A DNA stretch of 6,999 nt, taken from contig NZ_JAPUVQ010000081.1 of assembly GCF_029255145.1 (NCBI RefSeq), positions 1 to 6,999 of the forward strand, in the 5' to 3' direction. Source of the DNA: Accumulibacter sp003538495. Lineage in GTDB: Bacteria; Pseudomonadota; Gammaproteobacteria; Burkholderiales; Rhodocyclaceae. Positions within the stretch are counted from its first letter, which is position 1. Each line of letters opens with the position of its first letter. Below are positions 1-6,736 of the stretch, piece by piece. The position numbers were made by a program, and so were the translations under genes. Under the pieces are notes generated by a model that worked only from the letters and a program-made list of their open reading frames with translations, was not told the DNA's origin and did no database searches.

Positions 1-273
1 CTCCTTGCACTCCTAGCGACGCTTGGTCTATGCCATACGAAAATTATGGCCTTCGAAATAAAGTGCTACTCGCAATTCCGGAATTCTACCTACATTCCCG
101 GCCGGGATCAGGAAATCTGAAGTTAAACATCGGTTGAGCAGCTCGACGACGCCAGCCGAACACAATACACGCACCGCTAGCATAGCTATGACGCAGTGTA
201 ACAACTTCGCCCGGCCGCAAGGGCCATGGCTTTTCGCTTGTGCGGTAAGCCTTTAACCCTGTACCTTTGCGCA
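1..273. other. Non-coding, AT-richer stretch upstream of the permease gene
   Basis: No convincing gene is seen here. The stretch is visibly richer in A/T than the rest of the window. It carries an imperfect inverted repeat (GCCATA at 32-37 with TATGGC at 45-50) and three perfect palindromes at 74-85, 96-107 and 181-190. One + strand frame is open from the left edge to a TGA at 135-137, giving about 44 residues with an internal ATG at 30. Its codons lack the strong third-position G/C preference of the neighbouring genes, so I do not call it a gene, although it could be the tail of something truncated by the window. No convincing sigma-70 promoter stands out: TTGAGC at 134-139 has no good -10 at proper spacing. 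The stretch probably holds the regulatory region of the permease gene. Confidence 0.5.
74..107. repeat. Two 12-bp perfect palindromes, 22 bp centre to centre
   Basis: AATTCCGGAATT (74-85) and TCCCGGCCGGGA (96-107) are each exactly self-complementary. They are separated by 10 bases, so their centres lie 22 bp apart, about two helical turns. Such spacing would put two dimer-binding sites on the same DNA face, so a paired operator is one reading. They could also be a remnant of a mobile element end. The palindromes are directly visible; any function is inference. Confidence 0.5.
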
Positions 274-2820
274 ATGAGCTCGTGGTCCCTGTGGTCCTTT
301 TCCTGGCGGATGTTGTGCCGCGATGCGCGCGGTGGTGAGTTGCGCTTGCTGGCAGCGGCATTGGTGGTGGCGGTGGCGGCGCTGACGGCGGTCGGCTTTT
401 TCACCGACCGGGTGCGGCAGGCGCTGGAACGTGAGTCGCACCAACTGCTTGGTGCCGACCTCTTGCTGGTGGCGGATCATCCGTGGCCGGCGGCGCTTGC
501 CGAAGAGGCGCGCGCAGGTGGCCTGCAAGTCGTCGAAACGCGAACCTTCCCGAGCATGGTGAGCCGCTCTGCGGGTGGCGGGTTGCAGGCCCAGTTGGCC
601 GAGATCAAGGCGGTCGGTGCCGGCTATCCCCTGCGTGGTTCCTTGCGTGTCGCGTCGGCGCTGAACGTGCCCGACCAGCCTGCCGACGGCATTCCCCAGG
701 CAGGCACGATCTGGATCGACGAGCGCCTTGCGGCAGCGCTGAACGCGCGCGTCGGCGATCTGGCCGCCGTCGGACAAGCCTCGTTGCGCGTCGCTGCCGT
801 GCTGACCCTGGAACCCGATCGCGGCATCAATTTCTTCAGCGTTGCACCGCGCTTGCTGATGAACCTCGACGATATGCCGGCAACGGCCTTGTTGCAGGTT
901 GGCAGCCGGGTCGGTTATCGCCTGCTGTTGGCCGGCGATCCGCAGCGGATCAAGCGCTTCCAGCGTCACCTCGAGCCGCGTCTGACGCGTGGCGAACGGA
1001 TCGAGGACCCGCAGAACGGTCGGCCCGAGATCCGCAGCGCGCTCGACCGCGCGCAGAAGTTTCTCGGCCTCTCGGCGCTGCTGACGGTGGTCATGGCGGC
1101 GGTGGCGGTGGCACTCGCCGCGCGCCGCTATGGGCAGCGACATCTCGACCCCTGCGCCGTGATGCGCTGCCTGGGGGCGACCCAGGCGACGCTGCTGCGC
1201 CTCTATCTGGGCCAGTTCGCCGCACTGGGGGCGCTCGCCGCAGCGGTCGGCTGCGCGCTGGGCTACCTGGCCCACTTCGCCCTGCACGCGTGGCTGGCGC
1301 AGCTGTTGGCGACGCCCCTGCCACCGCCGGGCCTGCTGCCGGTGGTGCAGGGGGTGGCGGTCGGCATGTTGCTGCTTTTCGGCTTCGCGGTGCCGCCTCT
1401 GCTGCAGCTCAAGAAGGTGCCGACCTTGCGGGTCCTGCGCGGTGAATTGGGCAGTCCCCGGCCCGGTCTGCTCGGCGGCTACCTGCTTGGCTTCCTGGCG
1501 CTCGCTGGCCTGATGTTCTGGGTCGCCGGCGAGCTGACGCTCGGCGCCTACGTGGTGCTTGGCTTCAGCGTCGCATTGATCGTCTTTGCGCTCGTTGCCC
1601 GACTGGCGGTCAGGCTGGCAGCGGCTGCGCGGGGCGGACGTTCGGCTGCTGCCAGCGCGGGCGGCATCGGCTGGCGCTACGGGCTGGCCAGTCTCGAGCG
1701 GCGGGCGACCGCCAGCGTCGTCCAGATCGTTGCCCTGTCGCTGGCTTTCATGGCGCTGCTGTTGCTGACCGTCACCCGCGGCGAGCTGTTCGAGGCCTGG
1801 CAGCGGGCCGTGCCGGCGGATGCGCCGAACCGCTTCGTGGTCAATATCCAGGCCGAACAGGTGACGCCAGTGCGTCGCGCGCTGGCCGCGCAGGGTCTGC
1901 TGCCGGAACTGGCGCCGATGGTCCGCGGGCGCCTGACCCGCGTCAATGGCGTCGAGGTCAACGCCGCCAGCTATTCCGACGATCGGGCGCAGCGGCTGAT
2001 CGAGCGCGAGTTCAACCTGTCGATGCGCGCTGACCTGCCGGCGGGCAACAGCCTCAGTGCCGGGCGCTGGTTTTCTGCAGCAGATCTGGCGAACAAGGGC
2101 GATCAGGCAGCGGCTTCGGTGGAAGAGGGGCTGGCCAGGACGCTGGGGCTGAGCGTTGGTGATCGCCTCGAGTTCGTCGTCGCCGGCGAGGCCGTCGAGA
2201 TCTGGGTGGTCGGCCTGCGCAAGGTGGACTGGGACACGATGCAGGTGAATTTCTTCGTTCTGACGCCGCCGCTGGTTCTGGAGGGTTATCCGGCGAGCTG
2301 GATAACCAGTTTCTACCTGCCTCCGGCCAAGGCGGGCGTGGTCAACGGCCTGGTTCGCGACTTCCCCAACCTGACGGTGATCGATGTCGCGGCGATATTG
2401 CGTCAGCTGCAATCGGTCATCGAGCAGGTGGCGCAGGCGGTGCAGTTCATTTTCCTGTTTACGCTGGCCGCCGGTTTCATCGTACTCTATGCCGCGCTGG
2501 CGTCGGCGGCGCAGGAACGGCGCTACGAACTGGCGGTGATGCGCGCCCTGGGGGCTCGCCGGGAGCAGCTGCGGCGCGCGCTGCTGGCCGAATTCGCGGC
2601 GATTGGAGCCCTCTCCGGCCTGATCGCGGCGCTGGGTGCGTCGGCTGTCGGGCAGTTCCTGGCGCGCCAGGTATTCCATTTCGACGTGCACCTCAATCTG
2701 TGGCTGCCACTGCTTGGGGTCTTCGGCGGGGCAGCGCTGGTTACCGCTGCGGGATGGTTTGCCGCGTCGAGGCTGTTGCAGACAGCGGCGATCGAGGCGC
2801 TGCGCGGTGGCAGCGCGTGA
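274..2820 (+). CDS. YbbP-like ABC transporter permease (FtsX/MacB class)
   Basis: An inner-membrane permease of about 848 residues, close to the usual size of YbbP-type proteins, which work with a YbbA/LolD-like ATPase. The substrate of the family is not firmly known; export or lipid-related roles have been proposed. About ten hydrophobic segments are visible (residues counted from the 274 start): one near 25-44, then a large periplasmic-type region, a first FtsX-like core near 263-377, two more segments near 399-445, one near 481-500, a second periplasmic-type region, and a second FtsX core near 721-829. The second core contains the typical cytoplasmic stretch ERRYELAVMRALGARREQL, and the protein ends in IEALRGG, as many FtsX-like permeases do. 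The ATG at 274 (MSSWSLWSFSWRML) is chosen because family N-termini start shortly before the CRDARGGELR-like segment. The in-frame ATG at 226 adds 16 residues; it has AAGGG only 2 bases upstream and cannot be excluded. No ATPase gene is adjacent downstream; one could lie left of the window. Confidence 0.9.
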   Translation: MSSWSLWSFSWRMLCRDARGGELRLLAAALVVAVAALTAVGFFTDRVRQALERESHQLLGADLLLVADHPWPAALAEEARAGGLQVVETRTFPSMVSRSAGGGLQAQLAEIKAVGAGYPLRGSLRVASALNVPDQPADGIPQAGTIWIDERLAAALNARVGDLAAVGQASLRVAAVLTLEPDRGINFFSVAPRLLMNLDDMPATALLQVGSRVGYRLLLAGDPQRIKRFQRHLEPRLTRGERIEDPQNGRPEIRSALDRAQKFLGLSALLTVVMAAVAVALAARRYGQRHLDPCAVMRCLGATQATLLRLYLGQFAALGALAAAVGCALGYLAHFALHAWLAQLLATPLPPPGLLPVVQGVAVGMLLLFGFAVPPLLQLKKVPTLRVLRGELGSPRPGLLGGYLLGFLALAGLMFWVAGELTLGAYVVLGFSVALIVFALVARLAVRLAAAARGGRSAAASAGGIGWRYGLASLERRATASVVQIVALSLAFMALLLLTVTRGELFEAWQRAVPADAPNRFVVNIQAEQVTPVRRALAAQGLLPELAPMVRGRLTRVNGVEVNAASYSDDRAQRLIEREFNLSMRADLPAGNSLSAGRWFSAADLANKGDQAAASVEEGLARTLGLSVGDRLEFVVAGEAVEIWVVGLRKVDWDTMQVNFFVLTPPLVLEGYPASWITSFYLPPAKAGVVNGLVRDFPNLTVIDVAAILRQLQSVIEQVAQAVQFIFLFTLAAGFIVLYAALASAAQERRYELAVMRALGARREQLRRALLAEFAAIGALSGLIAALGASAVGQFLARQVFHFDVHLNLWLPLLGVFGGAALVTAAGWFAASRLLQTAAIEALRGGSA

Positions 2821-2940
2821 ACCGGCAGCGGCGGTCGCCGGCAAGGCGTCGGCCTTTATCATGCGAAGTGCCGCGACAGAGATGATGACGCCAGGCCACG
2901 AAGGCGCGCGGCGCTTGTTGGCGACCAATGTGCAGACACC

Positions 2941-2946
2941 AGGAGG
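2941..2946 (+). promoter_or_regulatory. Strong ribosome binding site (AGGAGG) of the SixA-Nudix gene
   Basis: A perfect AGGAGG lies 6 bases before the ATG at 2953. It fixes that start and suggests efficient translation. It contrasts with the permease and serA starts, which have weak or no such site. The 132-base gap after the permease stop leaves room for a separate promoter, but no clear -35/-10 pair is seen in it. Confidence 0.85.
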
Positions 2947-2952
2947 AGCGAG

Positions 2953-3939
2953 ATGAAGAACAGGACGTTGCTGATTTTGCGGCACGGGAAATCGGACTGG
3001 ACCACCGGCGACGACGATTTCGATCGTCCGCTGGTTGCTCGCGGCCGTTTGGGCAGCAAGAAGATGGGGGCATGGATCAGGAGCCGGAAGCTGGTCCCGG
3101 ACAGCGTGCTCAGTTCGCCGGCCGAGCGCGCACGCGCGACCACCGAGGCCGCCTGCAAGGCCATGGGCCTGCCCTTGAAGAAGGTGCGCTGGGACGAACG
3201 GATCTACGCTGCGCCGCTGGAGTATCTAATGGCGGCGCTGGCCGACTGCCCGAAAGGCGCGGGCAGCGTGCTGCTGGTCGGACACAATCCGGGGCTTGAA
3301 GAGCTGATCGAACACCTCACCGAAGGGCGGGTCGAAATCCCGGCCGACGGCAAGCTCTTGCCGACATCAGCGCTGGCCCACCTGGAAGTACGCCAGGATT
3401 GGCAGAATCTGGCGAGCGGCTGCGCGACCCTGGTCGCGGTCACCCGACCCGGCGAAGTGCCCGACGGGATGGCGGTCGAGGCTGCTGTCGAAGCCACGCC
3501 CGAGGAGGAGGAGCGAGGTCCCGTCCCGGACTACTTCTTTACCCAGTCGGCCGTTCTTCCCTACCGTCAGGCCGACGGCAAGCTGCAGGTGATGGTCATC
3601 GCCTCGCGCAAGGGCACGCGCTGGGTGATTCCCAAGGGCGTCAAGGAGCCGGAGTTGTCCTTGCGCGACTCGGCGAGCAAGGAGGCGCTCGAGGAAGCCG
3701 GCATCCGCGGCCGGATCGACGAGGAACCGATCGGACATTACGACTACGCCAAGTGGGGCGGCGTCTGCAAGGTCGCGGTGTTTCCGATGGAGGTCAGCGA
3801 AAGCGTTCCAGAAGAAGAGTGGGAGGAAAGCCACCGCGAGCGGCGCTGGGTCGCGCCGCAGAAAGCCCAGCGCCTGCTCGACGAAGCCGCCCTCGGCAAG
3901 CTGGTCGGCCAACTCGCCAAGCACCTCGACAAACGCTGA
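2953..3939 (+). CDS. SixA-like histidine phosphatase fused to a Nudix hydrolase
   Basis: A 328-residue protein with two catalytic domains and no signal peptide or membrane segment, so probably cytoplasmic. Residues about 1-165 form a histidine phosphatase domain of the SixA type. The RHG motif is at 10-12 (LLILRHGKSDW), a second arginine lies in SSPAERAR (54-61), and the second catalytic histidine is in VGHNPG (H111). SixA proteins remove phosphate from phosphohistidine, for example on signalling or phosphotransfer proteins. After an acidic linker (about 165-193, with PEEEE) comes a Nudix domain, about 195-328. Its box runs from G229 to I251, with KEALEEAG at 243-250: the metal-binding glutamates E244, E247 and E248 are present, but the usual R is K243 and the early E is shifted by one position. 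The IPKG lead-in and the RRWV near the end resemble Nudix enzymes acting on diadenosine polyphosphates or diphosphoinositol phosphates. The true substrate cannot be read from the sequence. Mycobacterial MutT1 joins the same two domain types in the opposite order. Confidence 0.88.
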   Translation: MKNRTLLILRHGKSDWTTGDDDFDRPLVARGRLGSKKMGAWIRSRKLVPDSVLSSPAERARATTEAACKAMGLPLKKVRWDERIYAAPLEYLMAALADCPKGAGSVLLVGHNPGLEELIEHLTEGRVEIPADGKLLPTSALAHLEVRQDWQNLASGCATLVAVTRPGEVPDGMAVEAAVEATPEEEERGPVPDYFFTQSAVLPYRQADGKLQVMVIASRKGTRWVIPKGVKEPELSLRDSASKEALEEAGIRGRIDEEPIGHYDYAKWGGVCKVAVFPMEVSESVPEEEWEESHRERRWVAPQKAQRLLDEAALGKLVGQLAKHLDKR

Positions 3940-3961
3940 GATGTTGTTCCGGTAGCTGGCG

Positions 3962-3985
3962 GCGTTGGTGCATGCTCGCCAACGC
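3962..3985. repeat. Hairpin after the SixA-Nudix gene
   Basis: GCGTTGG (3962-3968) pairs perfectly with CCAACGC (3979-3985) around a 10-base loop, 22 bases after the stop codon of the + strand gene. No T-run follows on either strand, so it is not a classical intrinsic terminator. It may stop transcription weakly or protect the mRNA 3' end. Confidence 0.45.
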
Positions 3986-4014
3986 GACGCGCTCACCGGC
4001 GGTGGCGCGTCACG
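3983..4014. terminator. Strong GC-rich hairpin at a convergent gene junction
   Basis: GACGCGC (3986-3992) pairs with GCGCGTC (4005-4011). Inside, CACC (3994-3997) pairs with GGTG (4001-4004) around a three-base loop, leaving only T3993 bulged. Two more pairs extend the stem outward across a C/A mismatch. The stem overlaps the TGA (4012-4010) of the small minus-strand gene and lies 44-75 bases past the + strand stop, so it could act for both directions. The lack of a T-run makes the terminator role an inference. Confidence 0.4.
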
Positions 4015-4201
4015 CCGCCGGAGGCTGCCGGCCCGTGCCTCGCAGGAGGTCGTGGTACTCGCTGGCCAGAATGCCCATCAGTTCCAGGTAGTCTTTCTGG
4101 TTCTGGCGGATGACCAAGGCGAATACCAGGCCCAGGAGTGCCGCGAAAACCAGGATCGGCAATTCGTTCCAGCTCACACTTGTCAGCAGATTGAAGTCCA
4201 T
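4010..4201 (-). CDS. Small single-pass membrane protein of unknown function
   Basis: A 63-residue protein that I do not recognise. It has a short N-terminal part, one hydrophobic segment at about residues 14-31 (LPILVFAALLGLVFALVI), and a polar C-terminal tail with charged residues (RQNQKDYLELMGILASEYHDLLRG). The arginine right after the segment suggests that the tail faces the cytoplasm. Codon third positions are mostly G or C, as in the neighbouring genes, which supports real coding. AAGGAA lies directly before the ATG, closer than is ideal for a ribosome binding site, so the start is less certain. It follows serA on the same strand after a 118-base spacer with strong inverted repeats, so it may be a weakly co-transcribed third gene or have its own promoter. 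The alternative is a chance open frame, but the amphipathic, protein-like composition argues against that. Confidence 0.55.
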   Translation of the reverse strand: MDFNLLTSVSWNELPILVFAALLGLVFALVIRQNQKDYLELMGILASEYHDLLRGTGRQPPAA

Positions 4202-4237
4202 TTCCTTGCCCGCCCGGTGACGATTCCGATGTTTCCG

Positions 4238-4265
4238 TTCCAGACAGGCACTTGCCGGTCTGGAA
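4238..4265. repeat. Perfect 8-bp inverted repeat between serA and the small membrane gene
   Basis: TTCCAGAC (4238-4245) pairs exactly with GTCTGGAA (4258-4265). Inside, GGC (4247-4249) pairs with GCC (4254-4256) across a single A/G mismatch, leaving a four-base loop. This is the most regular hairpin in the window. It lies 37 bases upstream of the small gene's ATG and 55 bases past the serA stop. No T-run follows on either strand. It could be a transcription attenuator, an mRNA stabiliser or a protein-binding site. Confidence 0.55.
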
Positions 4266-4279
4266 GTGCATCTGACCCT

Positions 4280-4314
4280 CGGCGAGCGGCCGCGTTCCCC
4301 GGTCGCACTCGCCG
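4280..4314 (-). terminator. Possible hairpin after serA
   Basis: CGGCGAG (4280-4286) pairs perfectly with CTCGCCG (4308-4314), starting 6 bases after the serA stop in the direction of transcription. The loop is long (21 bases) and no T-run follows. A weak or Rho-assisted end of the serA transcript is the likeliest role, but chance pairing in GC-rich DNA is possible. Confidence 0.3.
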
Positions 4315-4319
4315 GCGCG

Positions 4320-5492
4320 TCAGATCACCCGCACCCGAATCACGTGCTCGACCGCTCGAATGGCCTCGATCACCTCGGCACAGGGTAGTTTGTCAACGTC
4401 GACGATGTTGAAGGCCAGCTCGGCACGGCTCTTGTTCATCATGTCGACGACGTTGACCTTGTTGTCGGCCAGGACTGACAGAACGTGGCCCAGCACTCCG
4501 GAAACATTGTCGTTGGAAAAGGTGATTCGCGAGGTGTTCGGGCTACGCTCCATGCTGAGTGCCGGGAAGTTGACCGAATTGACGATGTTGCCGCTTTCCA
4601 GATAGCTGACCAGTTGATTGGCGGCCATCACCGCGCAGTTTTCCTCCGACTCTTCGGTACTGGCGCCAATATGCGGCATGGCAATGACCTTCTGGTTCCC
4701 GAGGAGAACGGGCTCGGGGAAGTCGCAGACGTACTTTCCGAGTTTGCCGGCTTCGAGGCTGCGCAGCACGGCGGTCGAATCGACGATCGCATCGCGGGCG
4801 AAGTTGAGCAGGACCGCGCCGGTCTTGATCACCGCCAGCGAATCGCTGTTGATCATGTGGCGCGTGGCATCGATCGACGGAACGTGCAGCGAGATGTAGT
4901 CGGAGCGGGCGAGCAGCGCCTGCAGGTTCTCCATCCGTCTGACCTCGTTCGATAGACGCCAGGCCGCGTCGATGGATAACACCGGGTCGAAGCCGACGAC
5001 CCTCATTCCCATCGCCAGCGCCATCTCGGCGACCATCGAGCCGATTGCGCCGAGGCCGACGATGCCCAGCGTCTTGCCCCGGAGCTCGGTCCCGGCAAAG
5101 CGCGATTTTTCCTTTTCCACGCGCGGTGACATTTCGGCCGGATCCTCGAGGTCGGCGAGCGATTGCACGAAGTTCATCCCGGCAACGATCCCGCGCGCGC
5201 TCAGCAACATCCCGGCCATCACCAGTTCCTTGACGGCGTTGGCATTGGCGCCGGGGGTATTGAAGACGACAATGCCTCTCTTGCCGTACTCGGCCACCGG
5301 GACATTGTTGACGCCCGCGCCGGCGCGGGCGACGGCCAGCAGTGAGTCGGGTACCTCGACGCCGTGCAGTTTCTGGCTACGCAGCAGGAACGCGTCGGGA
5401 TGGGCGATGTCGCTGCCGACTTCATACGCTTGCCGCGGGAAGCGATCGAGGCCAGCGACCGCGATCTGGTTGTAGGTTCTCACCTTGTACAT
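4320..5492 (-). CDS. serA: D-3-phosphoglycerate dehydrogenase with C-terminal ACT domain
   Basis: A 390-residue cytoplasmic enzyme that oxidises 3-phosphoglycerate to 3-phosphohydroxypyruvate with NAD+, the first step of serine synthesis. The substrate-binding half carries RAGAGVNNVPV and NTPGANANAVKEL. The Rossmann fold has GLGAIG at residues 146-151 and an acidic residue at D169 that would bind the NAD ribose. The catalytic set typical of D-2-hydroxyacid dehydrogenases is present: R233 (NFARDA), E260 (DFPEP) and H274 (PHIGAST). Residues about 320-390 form an ACT domain, the module by which serine inhibits many SerA proteins. The length fits the short SerA form, not the ~530-residue form with an extra domain. 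The ATG at 5492 is chosen because MYKVRTYNQIAV is a natural start of the fold; an ATG at 5561 would add 23 unconserved-looking residues and overlap serC. The ribosome binding site is weak, so translation may be coupled to serC, which ends 49 bases upstream. Confidence 0.95.
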   Translation of the reverse strand: MYKVRTYNQIAVAGLDRFPRQAYEVGSDIAHPDAFLLRSQKLHGVEVPDSLLAVARAGAGVNNVPVAEYGKRGIVVFNTPGANANAVKELVMAGMLLSARGIVAGMNFVQSLADLEDPAEMSPRVEKEKSRFAGTELRGKTLGIVGLGAIGSMVAEMALAMGMRVVGFDPVLSIDAAWRLSNEVRRMENLQALLARSDYISLHVPSIDATRHMINSDSLAVIKTGAVLLNFARDAIVDSTAVLRSLEAGKLGKYVCDFPEPVLLGNQKVIAMPHIGASTEESEENCAVMAANQLVSYLESGNIVNSVNFPALSMERSPNTSRITFSNDNVSGVLGHVLSVLADNKVNVVDMMNKSRAELAFNIVDVDKLPCAEVIEAIRAVEHVIRVRVI

Positions 5493-5541
5493 GGAAAAGT
5501 CGCTCAAAAGAGGGGGGTTGGAATGACGACGGGCAGCCGAA

Positions 5542-6657
5542 TCAGGCCGCGACCTGCGCATAAGCCCAGGCCAGCCATGGCATTAGGGCCTGCAGGTCGG
5601 CTTTTTCGACAGTCGCGCCACACCAGATGCGGATTCCGGCCGGGGCGTCCTTGTAGGAGCCGATGTCAAAAGCCACACCTTCAGTGTCGAGCAGCTTGAC
5701 CAGCTTCTTGACCTTCTCGCCGTCGAGGTCGAGACTCAGGCAGACGCTGGTATTCGAGCGCGTCGCCGGATCCCTGGCGAGGAAAGCAATCCAGTCATTG
5801 GCGGCGACGAAGTCGGTGATCACCGCCAGGTTGGCTTCGCTGCGCGCGATCGCGGCCTTGACGCCACCGATCGCATCGATCCACCGCAAGGCGTCAAGAT
5901 AGTCGGCCACACACAGCATCGAAGGCGTGTTGATGGTTTCACCGCGGAAAATGCCTTCGATCAGCTTGCCGCCAGAGGTAAGCCGGAAGACTTTGGGCAT
6001 CGGCCAAGGCGGGCTGTACGTTTCCAGTCGGGCGACCGCACGCGGGCTGAGGATCAGCATCCCGTGCGCGCCTTCGCCGCCGAGTACCTTCTGCCACGAG
6101 AAGGTCGTCACGTCGAGCTTGTCCCACGGCAGGTCCATTGCAAACACCGCCGAGGTTGCGTCGCAGATCGTCAAGCCCGCACGATCGTCAGGGATCCAGT
6201 CGCCGTTCGGCACCTTGACGCCGGAGGTCGTGCCATTCCATGTGAACACCACGTCGTTGGCAAAATCGACCAGCGCGAGGTCGACGATGTCGCCGTAGTC
6301 GGCCTTGAGAGTGTTGACCTCGGCGAGCTTCAACTGCTTGACGATATCGGTGACCCAGCCCGAACCGAAAGACTCCCATGCCAGCACGTCAACCCCGCGC
6401 GCGCCGAGCAAGGACCACAAAGCCATTTCCACCGCGCCGGTGTCCGATCCGGGCACCACACCGACGCGGTAGCCATCCGGCAGGCCGAGCACGCGCGCCG
6501 TCTCCGAACACAGCTGCGCTAGAACCTTCTTGCCCAGCGCCGAGCGATGCGAGCGGCCCAGGGTGTCGAGTTGCAGGGCGGTGACGTCATAGCCTGGGCG
6601 CTTGCTGCACGGCCCAGACGAAAAATTGGGGTTCTTGGGTTTTGCTGTCGCTTGCAT
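5542..6657 (-). CDS. serC: Phosphoserine aminotransferase, type first described in alphaproteobacteria and archaea
   Basis: A 371-residue PLP enzyme of fold type I that converts 3-phosphohydroxypyruvate plus glutamate to 3-phosphoserine plus 2-oxoglutarate, the second step of serine synthesis. The start KPKNPNFSSGPCSKRPGY, and the overall pattern, match the SerC subgroup known as TIGR01365 (from memory, not searched) and not the ~360-residue E. coli type. D166 in CDATSA should contact the PLP ring nitrogen, and K190 in TFSWQKVLGGEGAHG should form the Schiff base. The segment FRGETINTPSML and the C-terminal GIRIWCGATV also fit this family. Start: AGAGG at 6667-6663 lies 5 bases before the ATG, a good ribosome binding site. 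It is the first gene of the serC-serA pair, with a candidate promoter about 80 bases upstream. Confidence 0.95.
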   Translation of the reverse strand: MQATAKPKNPNFSSGPCSKRPGYDVTALQLDTLGRSHRSALGKKVLAQLCSETARVLGLPDGYRVGVVPGSDTGAVEMALWSLLGARGVDVLAWESFGSGWVTDIVKQLKLAEVNTLKADYGDIVDLALVDFANDVVFTWNGTTSGVKVPNGDWIPDDRAGLTICDATSAVFAMDLPWDKLDVTTFSWQKVLGGEGAHGMLILSPRAVARLETYSPPWPMPKVFRLTSGGKLIEGIFRGETINTPSMLCVADYLDALRWIDAIGGVKAAIARSEANLAVITDFVAANDWIAFLARDPATRSNTSVCLSLDLDGEKVKKLVKLLDTEGVAFDIGSYKDAPAGIRIWCGATVEKADLQALMPWLAWAYAQVAA

Positions 6658-6662
6658 GATTG

Positions 6663-6667
6663 CCTCT
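6663..6667 (-). promoter_or_regulatory. Ribosome binding site of serC
   Basis: AGAGG on the minus strand lies 5 bases upstream of the serC ATG at 6657 and supports that start. Confidence 0.7.
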
Positions 6668-6693
6668 GTCTCGGAGAAAAAGTCGCGTCATAC

Positions 6694-6703
6694 CGCCCGG
6701 GCG
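6694..6703. repeat. 10-bp perfect palindrome in the serC leader
   Basis: CGCCCGGGCG is exactly self-complementary and lies between the candidate promoter and the serC start. It could form a small hairpin in the leader RNA or bind a dimeric regulator. In such GC-rich DNA it could also be chance. Confidence 0.35.
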
Positions 6704-6736
6704 AAGCGCTGCCAGCGGGCATCGAACAAGGGCGAG

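Noticed and set aside
2822..2841. Possible terminator just after the permease gene (CCGGC/GCCGG)
   Set aside because: The stem is only 5 bp with a 10-base loop and no T-run; such pairings are common by chance in GC-rich DNA.
253..2985. A 910-codon open frame on the minus strand opposite the permease gene
   Set aside because: Its translation is rich in Q, R, H and P with no recognisable domain, which is typical of the antisense of a GC-rich gene. The + strand frame has clear membrane segments and family motifs.
3399..4091. A 230-codon + strand frame overlapping the SixA-Nudix gene
   Set aside because: It is out of frame with a protein whose motifs are clear, and its translation is arginine-rich and low in complexity.
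3965..4411. A 148-codon + strand frame across the small membrane gene and the serA end
   Set aside because: It overlaps the well-supported serA end and has an arginine-rich, domain-free translation; the opposite frame looks more like a real protein.
5493..5561. N-terminal extension of serA to the ATG at 5561
   Set aside because: It would add 23 residues unlike the family N-terminus and overlap the serC end; the ATG at 5492 fits the fold.
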